NCBI GenBank assembly: GCA_035578905.1
Contig: JAQJVL010002161.1
Span: 53,625-117,624, forward strand
Direction: 5' to 3'
Origin: Stictocephala bisonia
Lineage: Eukaryota > Arthropoda > Insecta > Hemiptera > Membracidae
Length of the DNA: 64,000 nt
Positions 48,113 to 60,950 of the stretch are shown piece after piece. Under the pieces are notes generated by a model. The model was not told the DNA's origin, searched no databases, and saw only the letters and a program-made list of their open reading frames with translations. How positions within the stretch are numbered: position 1 is the stretch's first letter; each line of letters begins with the position of its first letter. A program made the position numbers and the translations under genes.

Positions 48113-48791
48113 TTAACCCTCCTGTTGTTAATTGTCGATGCATCGGCAATTTAGTACGTCTCGTAAATGTTAATTGCCGATGCGTCGGCAACTGTGCAGT
48201 CCATTGTTACATATGCTATTCTGGCATTTTCGTTCCGTCAATAATACTCTATGTGGTATCAATCGAAACAGGAGATGATACTGAATAATCGAAAGTCGAG
48301 TATGATCGATTACACGCATCGAGAGAATTGTGATTTGTTTACAAAATAGCTGTAACAGTCGGTGAAGGAGGATCGGCCATATAGACTCGCCGGTGTTTAC
48401 GTTTGTTTTTTGTCCTTTCCAATTTTTGCTGAGCAAAACATTTGTATGTATTGTATATATTTTTAAAGTTTACTAAATTTTGAACAAGATGGCTATCCTG
48501 GATTTGTTTGTTTGTTTTATTGTATTTCCATGGTAACAGTGAAAACTTTTCTACAACAACGAAAAAAAAATATTTTCTTCAGTTTTGGATGCACAAAATT
48601 TTTCAAAATGAAGGTATGTACATAAAGCATATTGTAAAATATTCAGTGTAATATAACAAATAAAATGATATATAATAGAATATATTTATAATAATAAATA
48701 TATTTTATATTATTTTTCAAACAAATGTCTGCAAATCAAGCTAAATCCGCCTAACATTTTGAGGGTACATAGTGAACACTAGGAGGGTTAA
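48113..48791. mobile_element. TTAA (piggyBac-type) MITE, 679 bp
   Basis: TTAA at 48113-48116 and 48788-48791. The left end CCCTCCTGTTGTT pairs with CCCTCCTAGTGTT read inward from the right. Near the left end the motif GTTAATTGTCGATGCATCGGC occurs in two tandem near-copies (second with GTTAATTGCCGATGC). It is non-coding and lies in the third intron. Confidence 0.8.
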
Positions 48792-49448
48792 AATTACATG
48801 TTAAAAATATACCCATCGCTAATTTAAATCAGGTTGACTTTGGGCATTGACTTTAGAACCAATGGGTCTGTATGGGTGCTGTGAAGCAGTTTTTCCTGTT
48901 TGGTGAAATTAGTTAATGTTCGGTTTTCACAGGTAAGCCAGCGATCTCCCACTCTTGTCTCCCATCAGCACACATTGAAGTGACAAATAGCTAAGCTTAT
49001 AGTATGCCAAACAGTTGTCCCAGTGCTAATTTGAAACCAATCACCATTAGATAGCAGCACAGGCATGCAATTGGAGCAAGTGTATTGCCTTGGACAGTCT
49101 GCTTGTTTCTATATTCAATTCTTTTGACAATCAATCATTATCCATGTAGTTACTTACATGTGGGAGCCAAATACTGATATTATTTTAGCTTAAGTAGTAT
49201 TGACTTTCAATCTTCGGGTTGGATTGAGATCTTTACTTGAAACTCTCATTTACTTACTACTAACTATGATTACTATAACTTTTAGTTAACGCATATTGTG
49301 TTCTTAACAATTATAAATAAAGTATTTCTTTATCTCATAACCACTTAATGTCTTATAAAGTCCATTATTAATTAATCGATAATAGTAAGTAAATGTTGTT
49401 ATATCAATAATTAAAAACAGTAAATTGACATATTGTATATTATTTCAG
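48792..49448 (+). other. End of third intron
   Basis: AT-rich, ending in ATTATTTCAG before the next exon. No element recognised. Confidence 0.5.
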
Positions 49449-49537
49449 TCAACGGTGTCAGAGTTTGTACCTCTTCTCGTAGAGCTGTTTACTGGAATAG
49501 TTGAAGAGAAAGGACTGGATGTTATCGGCATCTACAG
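49449..49537 (+). CDS. RhoGAP19D: RhoGAP19D-like exon: RhoGAP domain start with arginine finger
   Basis: Encodes STVSEFVPLLVELFTGIVEE, then KGLDVIGIYR. This is the first helix and arginine-finger loop of a RhoGAP domain, matching EERGLEYTGIYRVPG of ARHGAP21. The Arg of GIYR is the catalytic finger inserted into the GTPase active site. Its codon is split: AG at the end of this exon and G at the start of the next (51057). The donor is AG/GCAAGT, a GC rather than GT donor; the GT two bases further on would shift the frame and spoil VPGN. Phase is 0 on entry and 2 on exit. RhoGAP proteins stimulate GTP hydrolysis by Rho-family GTPases; Drosophila RhoGAP19D acts on Cdc42 at lateral membranes. Confidence 0.92.
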
Positions 49538-49794
49538 GCAAGTATTGTTTACTTATTGTGCTCTGAGAGTTACAAGCTCTATCTTTACCACCAACATGCT
49601 AGTTAACCTGGAACATTTACCTGTGAGAAAGTCTCCATCACACCTAACATTTCATTTCTTCCTTTGTTGTTTCAACTCCAGCCTGGTTCTTTCTGAAACC
49701 TACATGTACTTATCTAGAAGTACACGTCTGAAACCTAGAAGCAGTAATATAAAGAAGTGCAATTAATTTGTTACCTCTCTAGTGTATTTTATAT

Positions 49795-50062
49795 TTATTT
49801 ATTTATTCATTAGACGCCGATTGTCAAGATATGGGCAAATATGGATTTCGAATGAGTGTAGATGAGCGAATGTAGTCATTGTTACAAACTAAGGCCGACT
49901 ATTCCTTAGAAAGTGTCATTAATTAATAGCCCAGTGACAAATGAACAGCCGGTGGTTATCAGCTGATCCTTCTCAAAATGTTTTGACTCTGATTGGGATG
50001 GAACTGAAAACCTTTAGCACATGAAGCTTGGGTTGAACCTACTACGCTACCGACCAATCCTA
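49795..50062 (-). mobile_element. tRNA-derived SINE, copy 2, in the fourth intron
   Basis: Reads on the minus strand from GGATTGGTCGGTAGCGTAGT (A-box-like), through a B-box-like region (CAGTTCCATCCCAATC; copy 1 has the better GTTCGATCCC), to a tail of ATGAATAAATAAATAAATA. It matches copy 1 at 11899-12160. It lies antisense to the host gene inside the 1.5-kb GC-AG intron. Confidence 0.82.
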
Positions 50063-51056
50063 TTGTTTCATACCAATAAAAGAAAAGTATCAGTAACCAA
50101 AACAAAGCCACTAATTGAATGTTGACATAATATGTTATATATACTATTTTGATTATAACCAAAAAGCCATATATATCCAAAGCTCTTTTATTCAAGTTAT
50201 TTACCCATTAAGAGGCGGCATTGGGCAAGTTCTTCATTCTCTAAAAGACATGTTGTCAAGAGGCCTCATCAAAGTAAATACTGGGTGGATGGTCCTGTGA
50301 GCATAACGGCATGTAGTCACAGACAGCACCTCCTATCTCGAGATGATCTAGTGTTAATTACTTAAATGTGGTTAGTAAGCTAACAAGCAACACCATGTAC
50401 CCTTCATACTTCAAAAAAATATAATTTGGTTGCCCAGGAAATCCTAAAAGTTTTAGTTAGCTCTAGCCAGATACTATATTCTGTTAATACTGACTTGTTC
50501 ATAAACCAAGATAATGACTTTGTTAAAACTACGCTATTGAAGAACAATAAAGAGTTTATTTATTTATCATGGTTTGTTTTTAAGGCGGGGGGTTTATCAA
50601 GTCTCATGTGAGAACTGGGGGAGTGGATCTTCAGGACTCGTCTATGAAGAGTGGGCCATTAGGCCATCACACTTTCAAAAATACCTTGAAACATTGTTCA
50701 ATGATTCAGCTGAATCTTTAATATTTTGAAACTGAAAATTAATATTTCACTCGCTTGCCTTAGATGAGTACATCCCCACAGTAGACAGCCCAAAGTTGAA
50801 TACAAATCTATTAAAATTATATTAAATAGTGTATAGGAGCCAGTACTTTCCAACAACAGATTGGTTGGCCTTCACTATGAAGGAAGAAATGGGAGGGTAA
50901 GTGCATCATAGTATGGCTAGTACATCTAGATAAATATAAATCTAATAGATTGCACCTTGAAACTGGAAGCTCCACCTTCTAGTTAATGATAGTTACAGTG
51001 GACTAAGGTGTTGTACAAGTGTTCACACTATTGTACTATATATATGTGTTGTGCAG
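50063..51056 (+). other. Remainder of fourth (GC-AG) intron
   Basis: AT-rich, ending in GTTGTGCAG at 51056. No coding sequence recognised; a moderately GC-rich stretch near 50210-50340 is unassigned. Confidence 0.5.
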
Positions 51057-51294
51057 GGTTCCTGGAAATACAGCTGCTGTGTCATCACTGACAGAGGCAG
51101 CCAACCGTGGGCTAGATGCAGCTCTGTTGGATCAAGATCAACGCTGGAGGGATGTTAATGTCATCTCTAGTCTGCTCAAAAGCTTTTTCCGACGTCTGCC
51201 TAATTCCCTGCTCACCTCTGAGCTGTATCCTAGCTTCATCAAGGCAGACAAAATTCTTGACCCTCACTTACGCATGGCTACCATCCGTAAACTG
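51057..51294 (+). CDS. RhoGAP19D: RhoGAP19D-like exon: RhoGAP domain core
   Basis: Acceptor GTTGTGCAG, donor GTCAGT. The first base completes the arginine-finger codon; 79 codons follow, ending in phase 0. It encodes [38 protein letters not shown], then [18 protein letters not shown]. This is the central helices of the domain, including the conserved Lys of [10 protein letters not shown] that supports the arginine finger. ARHGAP21 has VPGNNAAISS and [20 protein letters not shown] at the same place, a close match that fixes the family. No stop or indel is present, so selection has kept it intact. Confidence 0.96.
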
Positions 51295-51866
51295 GTCAGT
51301 GTACCTATTTTATTAAAATTATACTCGTAATGAACTGTCTTGTATCAGTACTAGGTACTGAACATATGGAAGTGGATAAACTGTTATTTTAACATACACT
51401 GAGCACCCATAAGCAATTATTTATTTTAAATGGCTTATTTATTTCTTGTCAAAATGTCATGGATGGTAATTTATTGTAAACATGGAGTGGTTTTATATCT
51501 TTTATTACTGTATTTTAATTAGAATTTTAAATTGTTTAAGGAATTATATCTAACTATAAATATTTCTAATTCATTTATTAATTTAGTACCAATTAGGTCA
51601 ACTGTATCAAAAAATTTGAATTAAAAATGTAGTCACATCAAAAAGGAAGATCAGTGAGGTCTGTCAGAATAGACTTAGGTTGCTGAGAGCGATATGTTTC
51701 TTTTTTCCCAAGACCTTAGGCATAGAAGTGAATTAAAGTTACCTATCATTAATTTTAAGCCACATTTGAAAATAGGAATATTTTTTTCAGTTTTGAACTA
51801 AATTGGAAACTGACCAGAACTAAAACTCAGATTAATTTAATAATTTAAAATAAATTTAATTTAATA
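51295..51866 (+). other. Start of fifth intron
   Basis: AT-rich DNA before the LINE insertion. Nothing recognised. Confidence 0.5.
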
Positions 51867-54400
51867 ATGATTAAAATTATAACAAGGAAGAACGAGAAAA
51901 ATACAAGAGCAGAAAAATACTCTTTAATCATAATGGGCGATATCAATGCAGACATATTACATCCAAATCTAAAGAGTATTCTACTTGACGAGGTACTAGC
52001 CCCTTACAATATCAAGAGACTGCAACTAGCAGCAATTCGAATTACTCCAGTTACCAGATCCTCCATAGACTGGATATGCACCAACATGGATATAAAGAAA
52101 CATCTAAAATATTGTACATGCTGGACTTTCAGACCATGCTGGACTTTCAGACCATACTGCACAGAGTTACTGGATCAATATCTGAAAAACTGATACAAAC
52201 CCTATAAAAATAAATCGCTACCTCAAGAAGAAAAACTTATTACAGCTCAAAGGCCTCCTAAGTGAAGAAAACTGGCTAAGCATCACACAAGCAAAATATT
52301 TGGATTAAAATTTTGACTTATTGAGTTACATGATACGTAAGACTTGCCATGGATGCTGCTTGTCTGTAAAGGAAAATCAAAGCACATATGAAACCAAAAC
52401 CCACATTTTTTACCGATACTGAAGCCAACAGACTAAAATGCATACCTGAGAGGCCCTTCACAAATATGAAATGACAGGATCAAGACAAGATAAAGAAGAC
52501 TTCTAAATGTAAGAAGGAATATGACCTACACTTAAAATTCTTTTTAAAAACAAGCAACATCCGCTCATATACAAAATGCAGATAACAAATCTAAGGCTAT
52601 GTGGGAGGTCATAAACAAAACATGGTCAAAAAAGGAAAAACCAGCTTGAAGTCAAGTGACAAATTATTGATAACAGAAAAGAAATGGCAAAGCATCTAAA
52701 CATATTTTTTGTGTGAATATAGTAGAAAAAACATTAGAACTAAATAATGGGAAAACAAAAACCACAATGTCCCCCTTACAGACAACAGCTATACAGCTTA
52801 GGCACTTACGGGCAACAAATGAAAATGAAGTTAAAAGTATTATTAACAAACTCAAAACAAAAACATCATCAGGATAGAATGAAGTTTCCTCAAAGATCCT
52901 CAAATTTTGCTTGGAAGAACTTTAGTTACCACTCGTTCACATATTCAATAAGTCTTTTGAGAATGGCTAATTTCCTTCAGCCCTTAAGCTGTCTAAGGTA
53001 TACCCAAAACATAAAAGTGGAAGCATATCAGAACCAGGAAATTACAGGCCGATTACATTTGTTTCTACATTTTCCAAACTGTGTGAAAGGATTGTTCTCA
53101 AAAGACTCCTGGATCTGTTATGGACTCATGGACCATAGTTTACTTACACACTGTCAACATCGCTTTATCAGAGGGAGATTCACCACATCATAATTATCAA
53201 AATGGTTGAATATCTTATTGACAGCCTAGAAGAGGGACACTTGACAACTGCAATATTCCTAGATTTTAGTAAGGCTTTTGACTGTCTTAGCCTGGACCTA
53301 ATTATTCGAAAACTTGAAAATCTAGAAGTAGTATGAACAGCAAAAAAGTGGTTTCAAAGTTTTCTGGAAGGACAGAGACAACTGGTTGAGCTACAACACA
53401 TAGAAAATGGAATACTTAAAAGTGCAAGAGCTTCCCTACATCCTGTCAACAGAGGTGTCCCACAAGGATATGTTTTAGGCCCAGTCTTAATCAAACTCTT
53501 TACTAATGACCTGCCTCAATTTTTAGGAAATGACTGCCTGACTGTAATGTTTGCTAACGATACCACTCTGGCGTTTAGTAAAAATTCAGCTGAAGATCTT
53601 GAAATTTCTTCCTACACATCACTTAATATGGCTTATCACTATTGTCATAACAATGAATTACCAGTAAACACAACAAAACCTCCCAAGTAGCATTTGGAAG
53701 ATGATCAGAGAGTGTGCCAGACTTACCAAAGGTGGTGTTAAATAATGAAGTCAAATTCTTAGAAATTTCACTTGACAAGAACCTAACCTGGACTCCACAT
53801 GTAGACAGACTGTGTAAAAAGTGAAGTTCCAGCATCTTTGCAATCAGAAACATCAAAGCTTCAACTGACAGTGTAACTACAAGAGCAGCATACTTTGTGA
53901 TATTTTAATCACACATGAAATACGGTTTAGTGGTATGGTGCACAACTTCTGAAGCCAATATGCAAAGAGTCCTTAAACAACAGAAAAACGCAGTCAGAAT
54001 AATTGCTGGGTTACAGCAGTTGGATAGCTGCAGAGAAGCATTTAAGACCCATAAAATTCTTACAGTTGTGTCACTCTATATCCAGGAAGTTGTGATGTAT
54101 GCAGTACAACAGGGCCCGCCAACACGAGGTGAAATGCATCAATACAATTTAAGAAACAATGCAGTATACGATCTCCCAACACATCGATCGCCTGGCTGTT
54201 TGAGAAAAAAACCAACATTTATGGGAAGGAAACTTCACAACCTCCCAGCACACAAACTGAGAAGCATGGGAGATAACAAGCTCAAGACAGCACTAAACAG
54301 ATGGCTTATTGATAAGAGACCCTGACACTTGACTGCTTTTATGAAACTTCACCTCATTATGTACACCAGTGTTAAATGTTAAGACTATGTAACTGGCTCT
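51867..54400 (+). mobile_element. Degenerate LINE B in the fifth intron
   Basis: A non-LTR retrotransposon fossil in the same orientation as the host gene. It reads from the end of an endonuclease domain, through a lysine-rich linker, to reverse transcriptase and a C-terminal domain, filling most of the 3.2-kb intron. The 5' end breaks within the endonuclease. Stops and frameshifts are frequent, and it is the most decayed LINE in the window. The 3' end lies near 54400. Confidence 0.85.
51900..54325 (+). pseudogene. LINE B endonuclease/reverse transcriptase remnant
   Basis: Endonuclease end: LIIMGDINADIL (GDxN block, with Ile for Phe) and TPVTRSSIDWICTNM near 51930-52090. RT: PGNYRPITFVSTFSKLCERI (about 53030-53100, out of frame with its neighbours), TTAIFLDFSKAFDCLSLDLI (first catalytic Asp region, about 53240-53300), NRGVPQGYVLGPVLIKLFTN and VMFANDTTLAFS, where FADD has become FAND. 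The C-terminal part (53915-54325) has HMKYGLVVWCTTSEANMQRV and KPTFMGRKLHNLPAHKLRSM, ending KRP-stop at 54325. Several in-frame stops (for example after NLEVV) show it is inactive. Confidence 0.85.
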
Positions 54401-54528
54401 AAACTATTCTCAACGAATATGTTAATAAGCATTTTGTTTATTGTCTAATAACATTAAATATAGGTTCAATAAGAATTTACATTTTTGAATGTATATTGAA
54501 ATGTTGCTCTTTTATATTACTTTTTTAG

Positions 54529-54744
54529 GTTCATGATTTACCTGACCATCATTATGAAACACTGAAGTACCTCCTGATGCATCTGAAAAAGGTTGTTGAG
54601 CATTCAACAATGAATAAAATGGAGGCCCGCAACCTTGCCATTGTGTTTGGTCCGACGCTAGTTCGCACAGCAGACGACAACATGATCACCATGGTAACAG
54701 ACATGAGTCATCAGTGCCGGATAGTTGAGACCCTCATCCAGCAT
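54529..54744 (+). CDS. RhoGAP19D: RhoGAP19D-like exon: RhoGAP domain end
   Basis: Acceptor CTTTTTTAG, donor GTAAGT, phase 0 at both ends, 72 codons. It encodes [39 protein letters not shown] and [14 protein letters not shown]. The [12 protein letters not shown] block holds the conserved Asn of the RhoGAP active site, and ETLIQH closes the domain. ARHGAP21 has [20 protein letters not shown] and [12 protein letters not shown], nearly identical. With the previous two exons this gives a complete, intact RhoGAP domain with Arg, Lys and Asn all present. The intron after it is 9 kb and contains four nested elements. Confidence 0.96.
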
Positions 54745-55309
54745 GTAAGTCTAGGGTGAATTATGCCCTACATTCTGCTAGCTATTTAATTTTTTGTTTC
54801 TGAACCATTACATGTATTTGACTGGTCATCTCTTAATGATAATTAGGTCAGACCACAAGAAGCCGTTATTAGAGTGTTTTCTTAATTTTTTTAATTAAAT
54901 TATTGTAATTATTTGCCTGAGTCGTTGCTACAACTCATTGATTTCAGATAACTATACTCTTTGTAATCAACAATATTCTCACTAGAAAAATCTGTTAAGA
55001 AAACTTAGCCATTGTGCAGCGTGAAGGCAAATAAATAAGGTTGAGAATTGCTTACTACTAGTGATGCCTGTCCAATGATTCCAAGAAGGAGCCAAAAGTA
55101 CATAACGGATTCTTTAGAAACAGAGATGAGTTGGCTTTAATAATGCAGCAGGTCTCAACGGTTGTTGCATTGGAAAAGATGGGCGTAAGAGGTGGGTTCT
55201 CCACTTAATTAGATTCGCCAACAACAGAAAATCTATTCCTAAATTTTAGCTATATTGCGTCATTATTTTGAGAAACTGACCCTTTAGTATTTCTTTTATG
55301 CTTATTTTC
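54745..55309 (+). other. Start of sixth intron
   Basis: AT-rich; no exon or element terminus recognised before the LINE at 55310. Confidence 0.5.
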
Positions 55310-57825
55310 TATAAGAATAAGAATAACTTTATTGTCATAATAAATACATTCTTTTACAACTAGCATGGCTAGTACAGAACATATGACATTGTCAAGTTGC
55401 CTTAAAACTAAATCATTATGCTAAAATGAATATATAAAAATGTCAAATGTGTTAAATAAAACAGAAAGGAATTATTTCCTAGTGCTACAGCCTAATCATT
55501 CAAAAATCCTTCCACTGAATAATAGATTTTCTCCGTAAGGAAACTTTTCAATTTATGTTTAAAGCTGTTTTCCTTAATTTTATCTTTTAAATTATTTGGG
55601 AGTTTATTATACAGTTTTTTTCCCATATATTGAGGGGTTTTTTGAACTAATGTCAACCGATGTCTTGGATACTGGAAATTTTGATGAAATCTCGTTTCAT
55701 AGTGATGTTTATGTTGTGCTTTCATTAACTGCTCTAAATTATTTTTCACTAAAATCAAGCATCTTGATATATAAAGGCATGGAACGGTCAGTAGTTCGAA
55801 CTGTTTGAAAAATGGTTTACATGATTTTCTTCTAGAAGAAAATGTCATGATTCTAATATATTTCTTTTGGATTTTAAATATTTTACTTGCATGAGGTGAT
55901 GTACCCCAAAATTCAATACCGTAAGTTATAACTGGTAAAAAAAGGCCATAATATATCATAAGCCTGGTTTTAGAATCAACAATTTCATGAAGGACTATCA
56001 TTTGAAAACATAAGGAATTTAATTTTTTACATATTTTACTGAAAAAAGTTTTCCAATTAAGGTTTGAATCAATTTCTATTCCTAAAAAGTTAACTGAAGA
56101 GTTAATTGATATTGGGTCACCATGAAATAAAATATTACTGTCAATATAATCTCTATTTTGTTGGGTATGGAATGTAACTATTTTTTTTTTTAGCGTGATT
56201 AAGCAATAAACCATTCACTGAAAACCAATTTTGAAGTTCCTCAAGTGAATTCTGAAAAACTAATTTAATGTCTTTGGTTGAATTTGCTTTTAATATCGCT
56301 GAGGTATCATCCGCATAAAGTATAAGACTAGAAGATACACTTGTAGGTAAATCATTAATATATAAAAGGAATAGCAAAGGCCCTAATATTGAGCCTTGAG
56401 GAATACCAAATCTTACGTTTTGCCAATCTGAATAATATTTAATATTGTTCTTAATAACTATAGTTCGTTGGTAACGGCCTGATAATATGATTTTATCCAA
56501 GACACTGCTGAGTCACTAAATTTAAAATATTTAAGTTTCTCGCAAAGTATATGTTCAACACAATCAAATGCCTTGGTTAGATCACAGAACACACCCATAG
56601 TGCTCTGTGATCCATCCAAGGCAGATGCAACCTGGTCAACAAAATTAGCTACCGCAGAGATTGTGCTGTGTCCTGCTCAGAAACCAAATTGGTTCTCAAC
56701 AAACAAATTATGTACATCCAAAAAATTTACAATCTGATTATAAGCAATTCTTTCAACAATTTTGGAAAAAGATGGTAATATTGAAACGGGTCGATAATTA
56801 TTTAAAATTTCTTTTTCCCCCTTTTTATATAATGGTTTAACCTCTGCATATTTCAATTTATTTGGAAATTCTCCACAATAAAATGATTGATTTATAATTA
56901 AACTTAGTGGTCTACGGATTGCTGCAGCAGTAAATTTCATTAATGTTTGAGGAATTTCATCCCAACCTGCACATTTCTTGTTCTTAAAAGAATTAATTAT
57001 TCTTGCAACCTCGGTTGATGAAATAAAATTGAAAGAAAATTCTGAATGGCAGTGATTATTTTCCTGTATCAATGTCATTGCTTCAGGCTTAGAGGAAGAT
57101 ATATTTAACAGAAGAGGAATATTCGAAAATCTTTTGTTGAATAAATTTGCAATCTTTTCTCCACTTACCACCCTTTTGTTATCAACAACAAAATCTGGAA
57201 AATTTATGTTATGTTTTTCACTCCTAGTTCTTTAATAACAATTGACCAGGCTGCTTTAGTCTTATTATCTGATTTACGTATTATATCACAGTTATACAAC
57301 AGTTTTGATTTTTTGCGCACAGCTTTAAAGATTTTCTTATATGTTTTAACATATGAAATAAAGCATACATCCTCTGACTTTTTAACCATTTTACTGAGGA
57401 GTCTTTTCTTAGCACTAGATATTTTTATGCCTGTTGTGATCCAGCTCTTCTTTTTATTGTTAATATTATTAGTTGAATGAAATTTTAAAGGAAAACAGCT
57501 TTCAAAAATATCCTTATAAGTTTTTAAAAATAAGTCATAATTATTATTCACATTTTTGTTAGGATTCACATACCATTTAACATTATTTAAACCTTGATTA
57601 AACAAATTAACTTCTTTCATTGAAAATATTCTACTCTTAAATCTAATCTTTGATTTTACATCACTGTCAGTCATTTTGTCTTACTGATAAAAAAAGTGAT
57701 CTGTGGTCAGAAAGCCCTAACTCTAAATTCATTTTAGGAATTACATTGCCTGTCTTAAAGTGATTGGTAATGATATTATCTATGCAGGTCTTTGATTGTA
57801 TTGTATTCACTTCATAAAATAGTTT
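55310..57825 (-). mobile_element. LINE C in the sixth intron, 5' truncated
   Basis: Minus-strand non-LTR retrotransposon, antisense to the host gene. The 3' end (about 55310) shows AATAAAG followed by TTATTCTTATTCTTAT, a short simple tail. The 5' end stops at 57825 within the endonuclease, exactly where a TTAA element begins. The RT keeps an intact YADD, and four coding blocks are each over 100 codons, so this copy is younger than LINE A and LINE B. Confidence 0.9.
55492..57825 (-). pseudogene. LINE C endonuclease end/reverse transcriptase, frameshifted
   Basis: From high to low coordinates: LELGLSDHRSLFLSVRQND (SDH motif of the endonuclease, about 57660-57720); a basic linker (57204-57674, WITTGIKISSAKKRLLSKM); RT fingers (56677-57171, KCAGWDEIPQTLMKF, NNYRPVSILPSFSKIVERI); after a stop in the FGF-AGHST motif, STMGVFCDLTKAFDCVEHIL; palm (56153-56500, FGIPQGSILGPLLFLLYIND and LILYADDTSAILKA); then thumb and C-terminus (55492-56214, WGTSPHASKIFKIQKKYIRI, LTLVQKTPQYMGKKLYNKLP). 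About three frameshifts and one stop break it. The catalytic residues themselves are intact. Family: CR1/jockey-like; clade not resolved. Confidence 0.9.
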
Positions 57826-58475
57826 TTAACACGTTTGCTGCGACGGAACCTGGGGCTTACCTTGTACATAAGCTCAAATTTTTTTTATTTATTTTAATGG
57901 TAAAAGACAGTGTTTAGGGGGGAAAAACAATGTCAATACTTTTTAGGTGATGATATGACATCATAAATTCCAGGACCCTATGGAGTCCCGCATCACCACT
58001 AAAGAGTCCTATTGTAAGAAAAATGTTACTTGTGGCTATTTATTGTCAATATCGTAAATAATAATGAAATATATCATTTATCAGAGAAAAAAAACATTTT
58101 AAATTCTTATCAGCTGATATTATAAAACGTCAAACTTCCGGGACCCAATGGGTCCTGCAGCACCACTAAAGAGTCCCATCTACGTCACTTGACTCGTCGC
58201 CGGAAGTACTCTCTGATTAGTAGCCAAAATCGTCAGCAGTCATATTTACACTAACATCCAAGTCTCTAGATGTCCCAGCCGTTACTATATACAAATAAAA
58301 CAGTAAAACTATCACCCAACACTACCACTGTTCACTAACAAAAACTAATCAATACTGTACAGGCTTCAGTTATCAAACTCAGAAACTATCATAGCACGTA
58401 CAGAACAACCACGCTGCGAGAATTACAGCCAACTGAATCAATACCTGCAATGGAAATCCCGACATGAAACGAATA

Positions 58476-60950
58476 ATAATAATAATAATAAATAGTTTAT
58501 TGTTCTTCCAAAAATACAATATATTACACTTTTAGTAAATATACATATATGAAAGAGACAATATTGCACCTCAAGGCAAAGCCCGTTTTGAGGTGGCATG
58601 AGTATAAACATAATCAAGTTATCTTAATCGAGCTCAAAGTTAACAAATGTTGATACAAAATACTAAGATATACGAGAATGTGTGCATTTTACATTAATAT
58701 TATTACATGTATTTAACATGTTTATTTGAGTTTATAACCAATGTAAAAACAACCCGCAACAATGTAAAAACACTATTGCAGGATGCTGAACATAAAATCT
58801 ACGTCTTCTAAACATAGTAACCATTTCTTTATTTGTTTGATTATTAGTCTATTTGATGGTAATTTTTTTATTTTTTCTGGAATTTTATTGAAAATTCTAG
58901 GGGCAATAAAATTGTATGTTTTTGTAAAGAATGTAATGTTTGGTTTTGGTACATCAATGATATTTGGATTCCGTAGTTTGGTTCTAATAGTAGCTACTTT
59001 GTCATTTTTTATTCTATTACTACTTTTTGAAAAGAAAAGTTTCATGACCTTAAAAACATATAAATTTTTCAAAGGCAAAACCTTTAAGTCTCTAAACAGT
59101 TGAATGGTATGCTCATACCTATGTTTGTTCTTTATCATTCTTATAAAACGTTTTTGCATTATATAAATAGGCATTGTATTTGTTTGATATGTTCCACCCC
59201 AAGTTGTTATAGCATACTCGATCCTACTATGAACAAGAGAAAAATAAACTGTCCGAAGAACTACTTCTGGACACATTGTTCTTAAAAAATAAAATGTTCT
59301 TATTATACTATTCAACTTATTTTTTAGCATATTTATATGGTTCTTCCAGGTTAAGTTCTGATCTATATTTACTCCTAAATATTTTACACATTCAACTTTC
59401 TGCACAACTTTACAGCTATTACATTCAACATTTCTATTTAAACAATTAATACACTTGTATCTAATGTGATTATGAAAATCGCTAGTTCCTCTTAAATTGA
59501 AATTTATGTAATTTGTCTTTTCTACACTAAGTTGCATTTTATGTACTGAGAACCACCATTTGAGTGCATTCAAGTCCTCAACCATGGCTTGTCTTAATTT
59601 CCTCCCACGTGCTTGCTATATAACAAAAAGAGGTATCATCTGCAAAAGATTTCAATATACCCCGAAACTTTCCTTGACACATACTATTTATGTAAATGAT
59701 GAACAAAATTGCACCAAGTACCGATCCCTGGGGGATACCATATTTAATAAAACCTACATCACTCAGAACATCACCTACTCTTACATATTGTTTTCTATTA
59801 TTTAAATATGATTGAAACCAGTTATATACTAAGCCTCTTATGCCTTTCTTAAGTAGGATACTTAACAAAATGTCATGATCGACAATATCGAATGCCTTAC
59901 AAATATCCAGAAACAATCCAGACACACACTTCCCATCATTTATACCTTCTGAAACTATAAACTAGAGATAAAAAGAGATAAAATCGACAATTGCATCGTC
60001 TGTACTCCTTCCTGTTCTGAAACCATACTGATTTTCACTAAAAAAATTTATTTTGTTTAGATAAGATGTTAATTTTTTCTTCATAATTTTCTCTATAATT
60101 TTGGACCAAACAGAAACTAATGTTATGGGTCTATATTGATTACAACACTTAGTGCTTCCTTTTTATGTATTGGTATCACAACTGATTCTTTCACTTTTTT
60201 TTTGAAAATGTGCCAGTTAAAAGCTTAAATTAACAATATAAGAAAAAGGTTGACAGACACTTAAATATATGTTTTTAACTAACTTAGAACTAAAGCCATC
60301 TAATCCAGGCGCTTTTCCATTTTTTTAACGATCTTATAGCATAAATGACATCTTCAGGTGAAACTGGATCCAAGTACATTGAGGACTTTTCTAGCTTATC
60401 ATCAAAATACTTTTGAGAATTAAAATTTACTATTTTATCCGAGTCACCCATTTCCTCTCTTAACTCATCGACTACACTTATAAAGAATGTATTAAATTTA
60501 TTAGCTACTTGGTAAGGTTCAGATATAATATTACCGTCCTCATCTTCTATTATTATACAACTTAATTTATTTTTACTTTGTCTTGTTAATTCATTTACAG
60601 TTCTCCAAGTATCCCTACTGCTGCTTTTACAGTTTTCAAATTTGTCTTTATAATAATTTATTCTTGTTTCCCTTATCTCCTTATTTAACTTATTTCTAAA
60701 TGCTATGTATTTATATCTTAGCCTATTATTCAGAGGGTTTTTCTTAAGTCGCTTGTGTAACTGATTACGTTCTCTTATTCTATTACATAAACTATTATTT
60801 ATCCAAGGCTTGAATTTTTCGATTGGTTTCTTAAAACTATTTTTTGTACAACTAATAATTACATTACTAAGAACGGAACAAAACTCATCATATGCCCTTG
60901 TAGGGTCGGACTGACAATAAACATTCTCCTAGTTCATATTGCACAACTGC
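58476..60950 (-). mobile_element. LINE D with (TTA)n tail, joined to a Tigger
   Basis: Minus-strand LINE. The 3' end (58476-58500) is AATAAACTATTTATTATTAT-like, a (TTA)n tail. The 5' side merges without a clear boundary into Tigger C between about 60950 and 61050. RT motifs, including FADD, are intact in readable blocks. An (ATT/TTA)n tail is usual for several LINE clades, so it does not fix the family. Confidence 0.85.

Noticed and set aside
49425..49766. A longer frame reading through the RhoGAP exon into the intron
   Set aside because: After IYR the frame leaves the RhoGAP family and loses VPGN, which is encoded at 51057; the read-through part is intron.
54577..54759. A separate short gene starting at an internal Met in the RhoGAP exon
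   Set aside because: The Met is inside the continuous RhoGAP domain encoded from 54529, and the last residues run past the GTAAGT donor.
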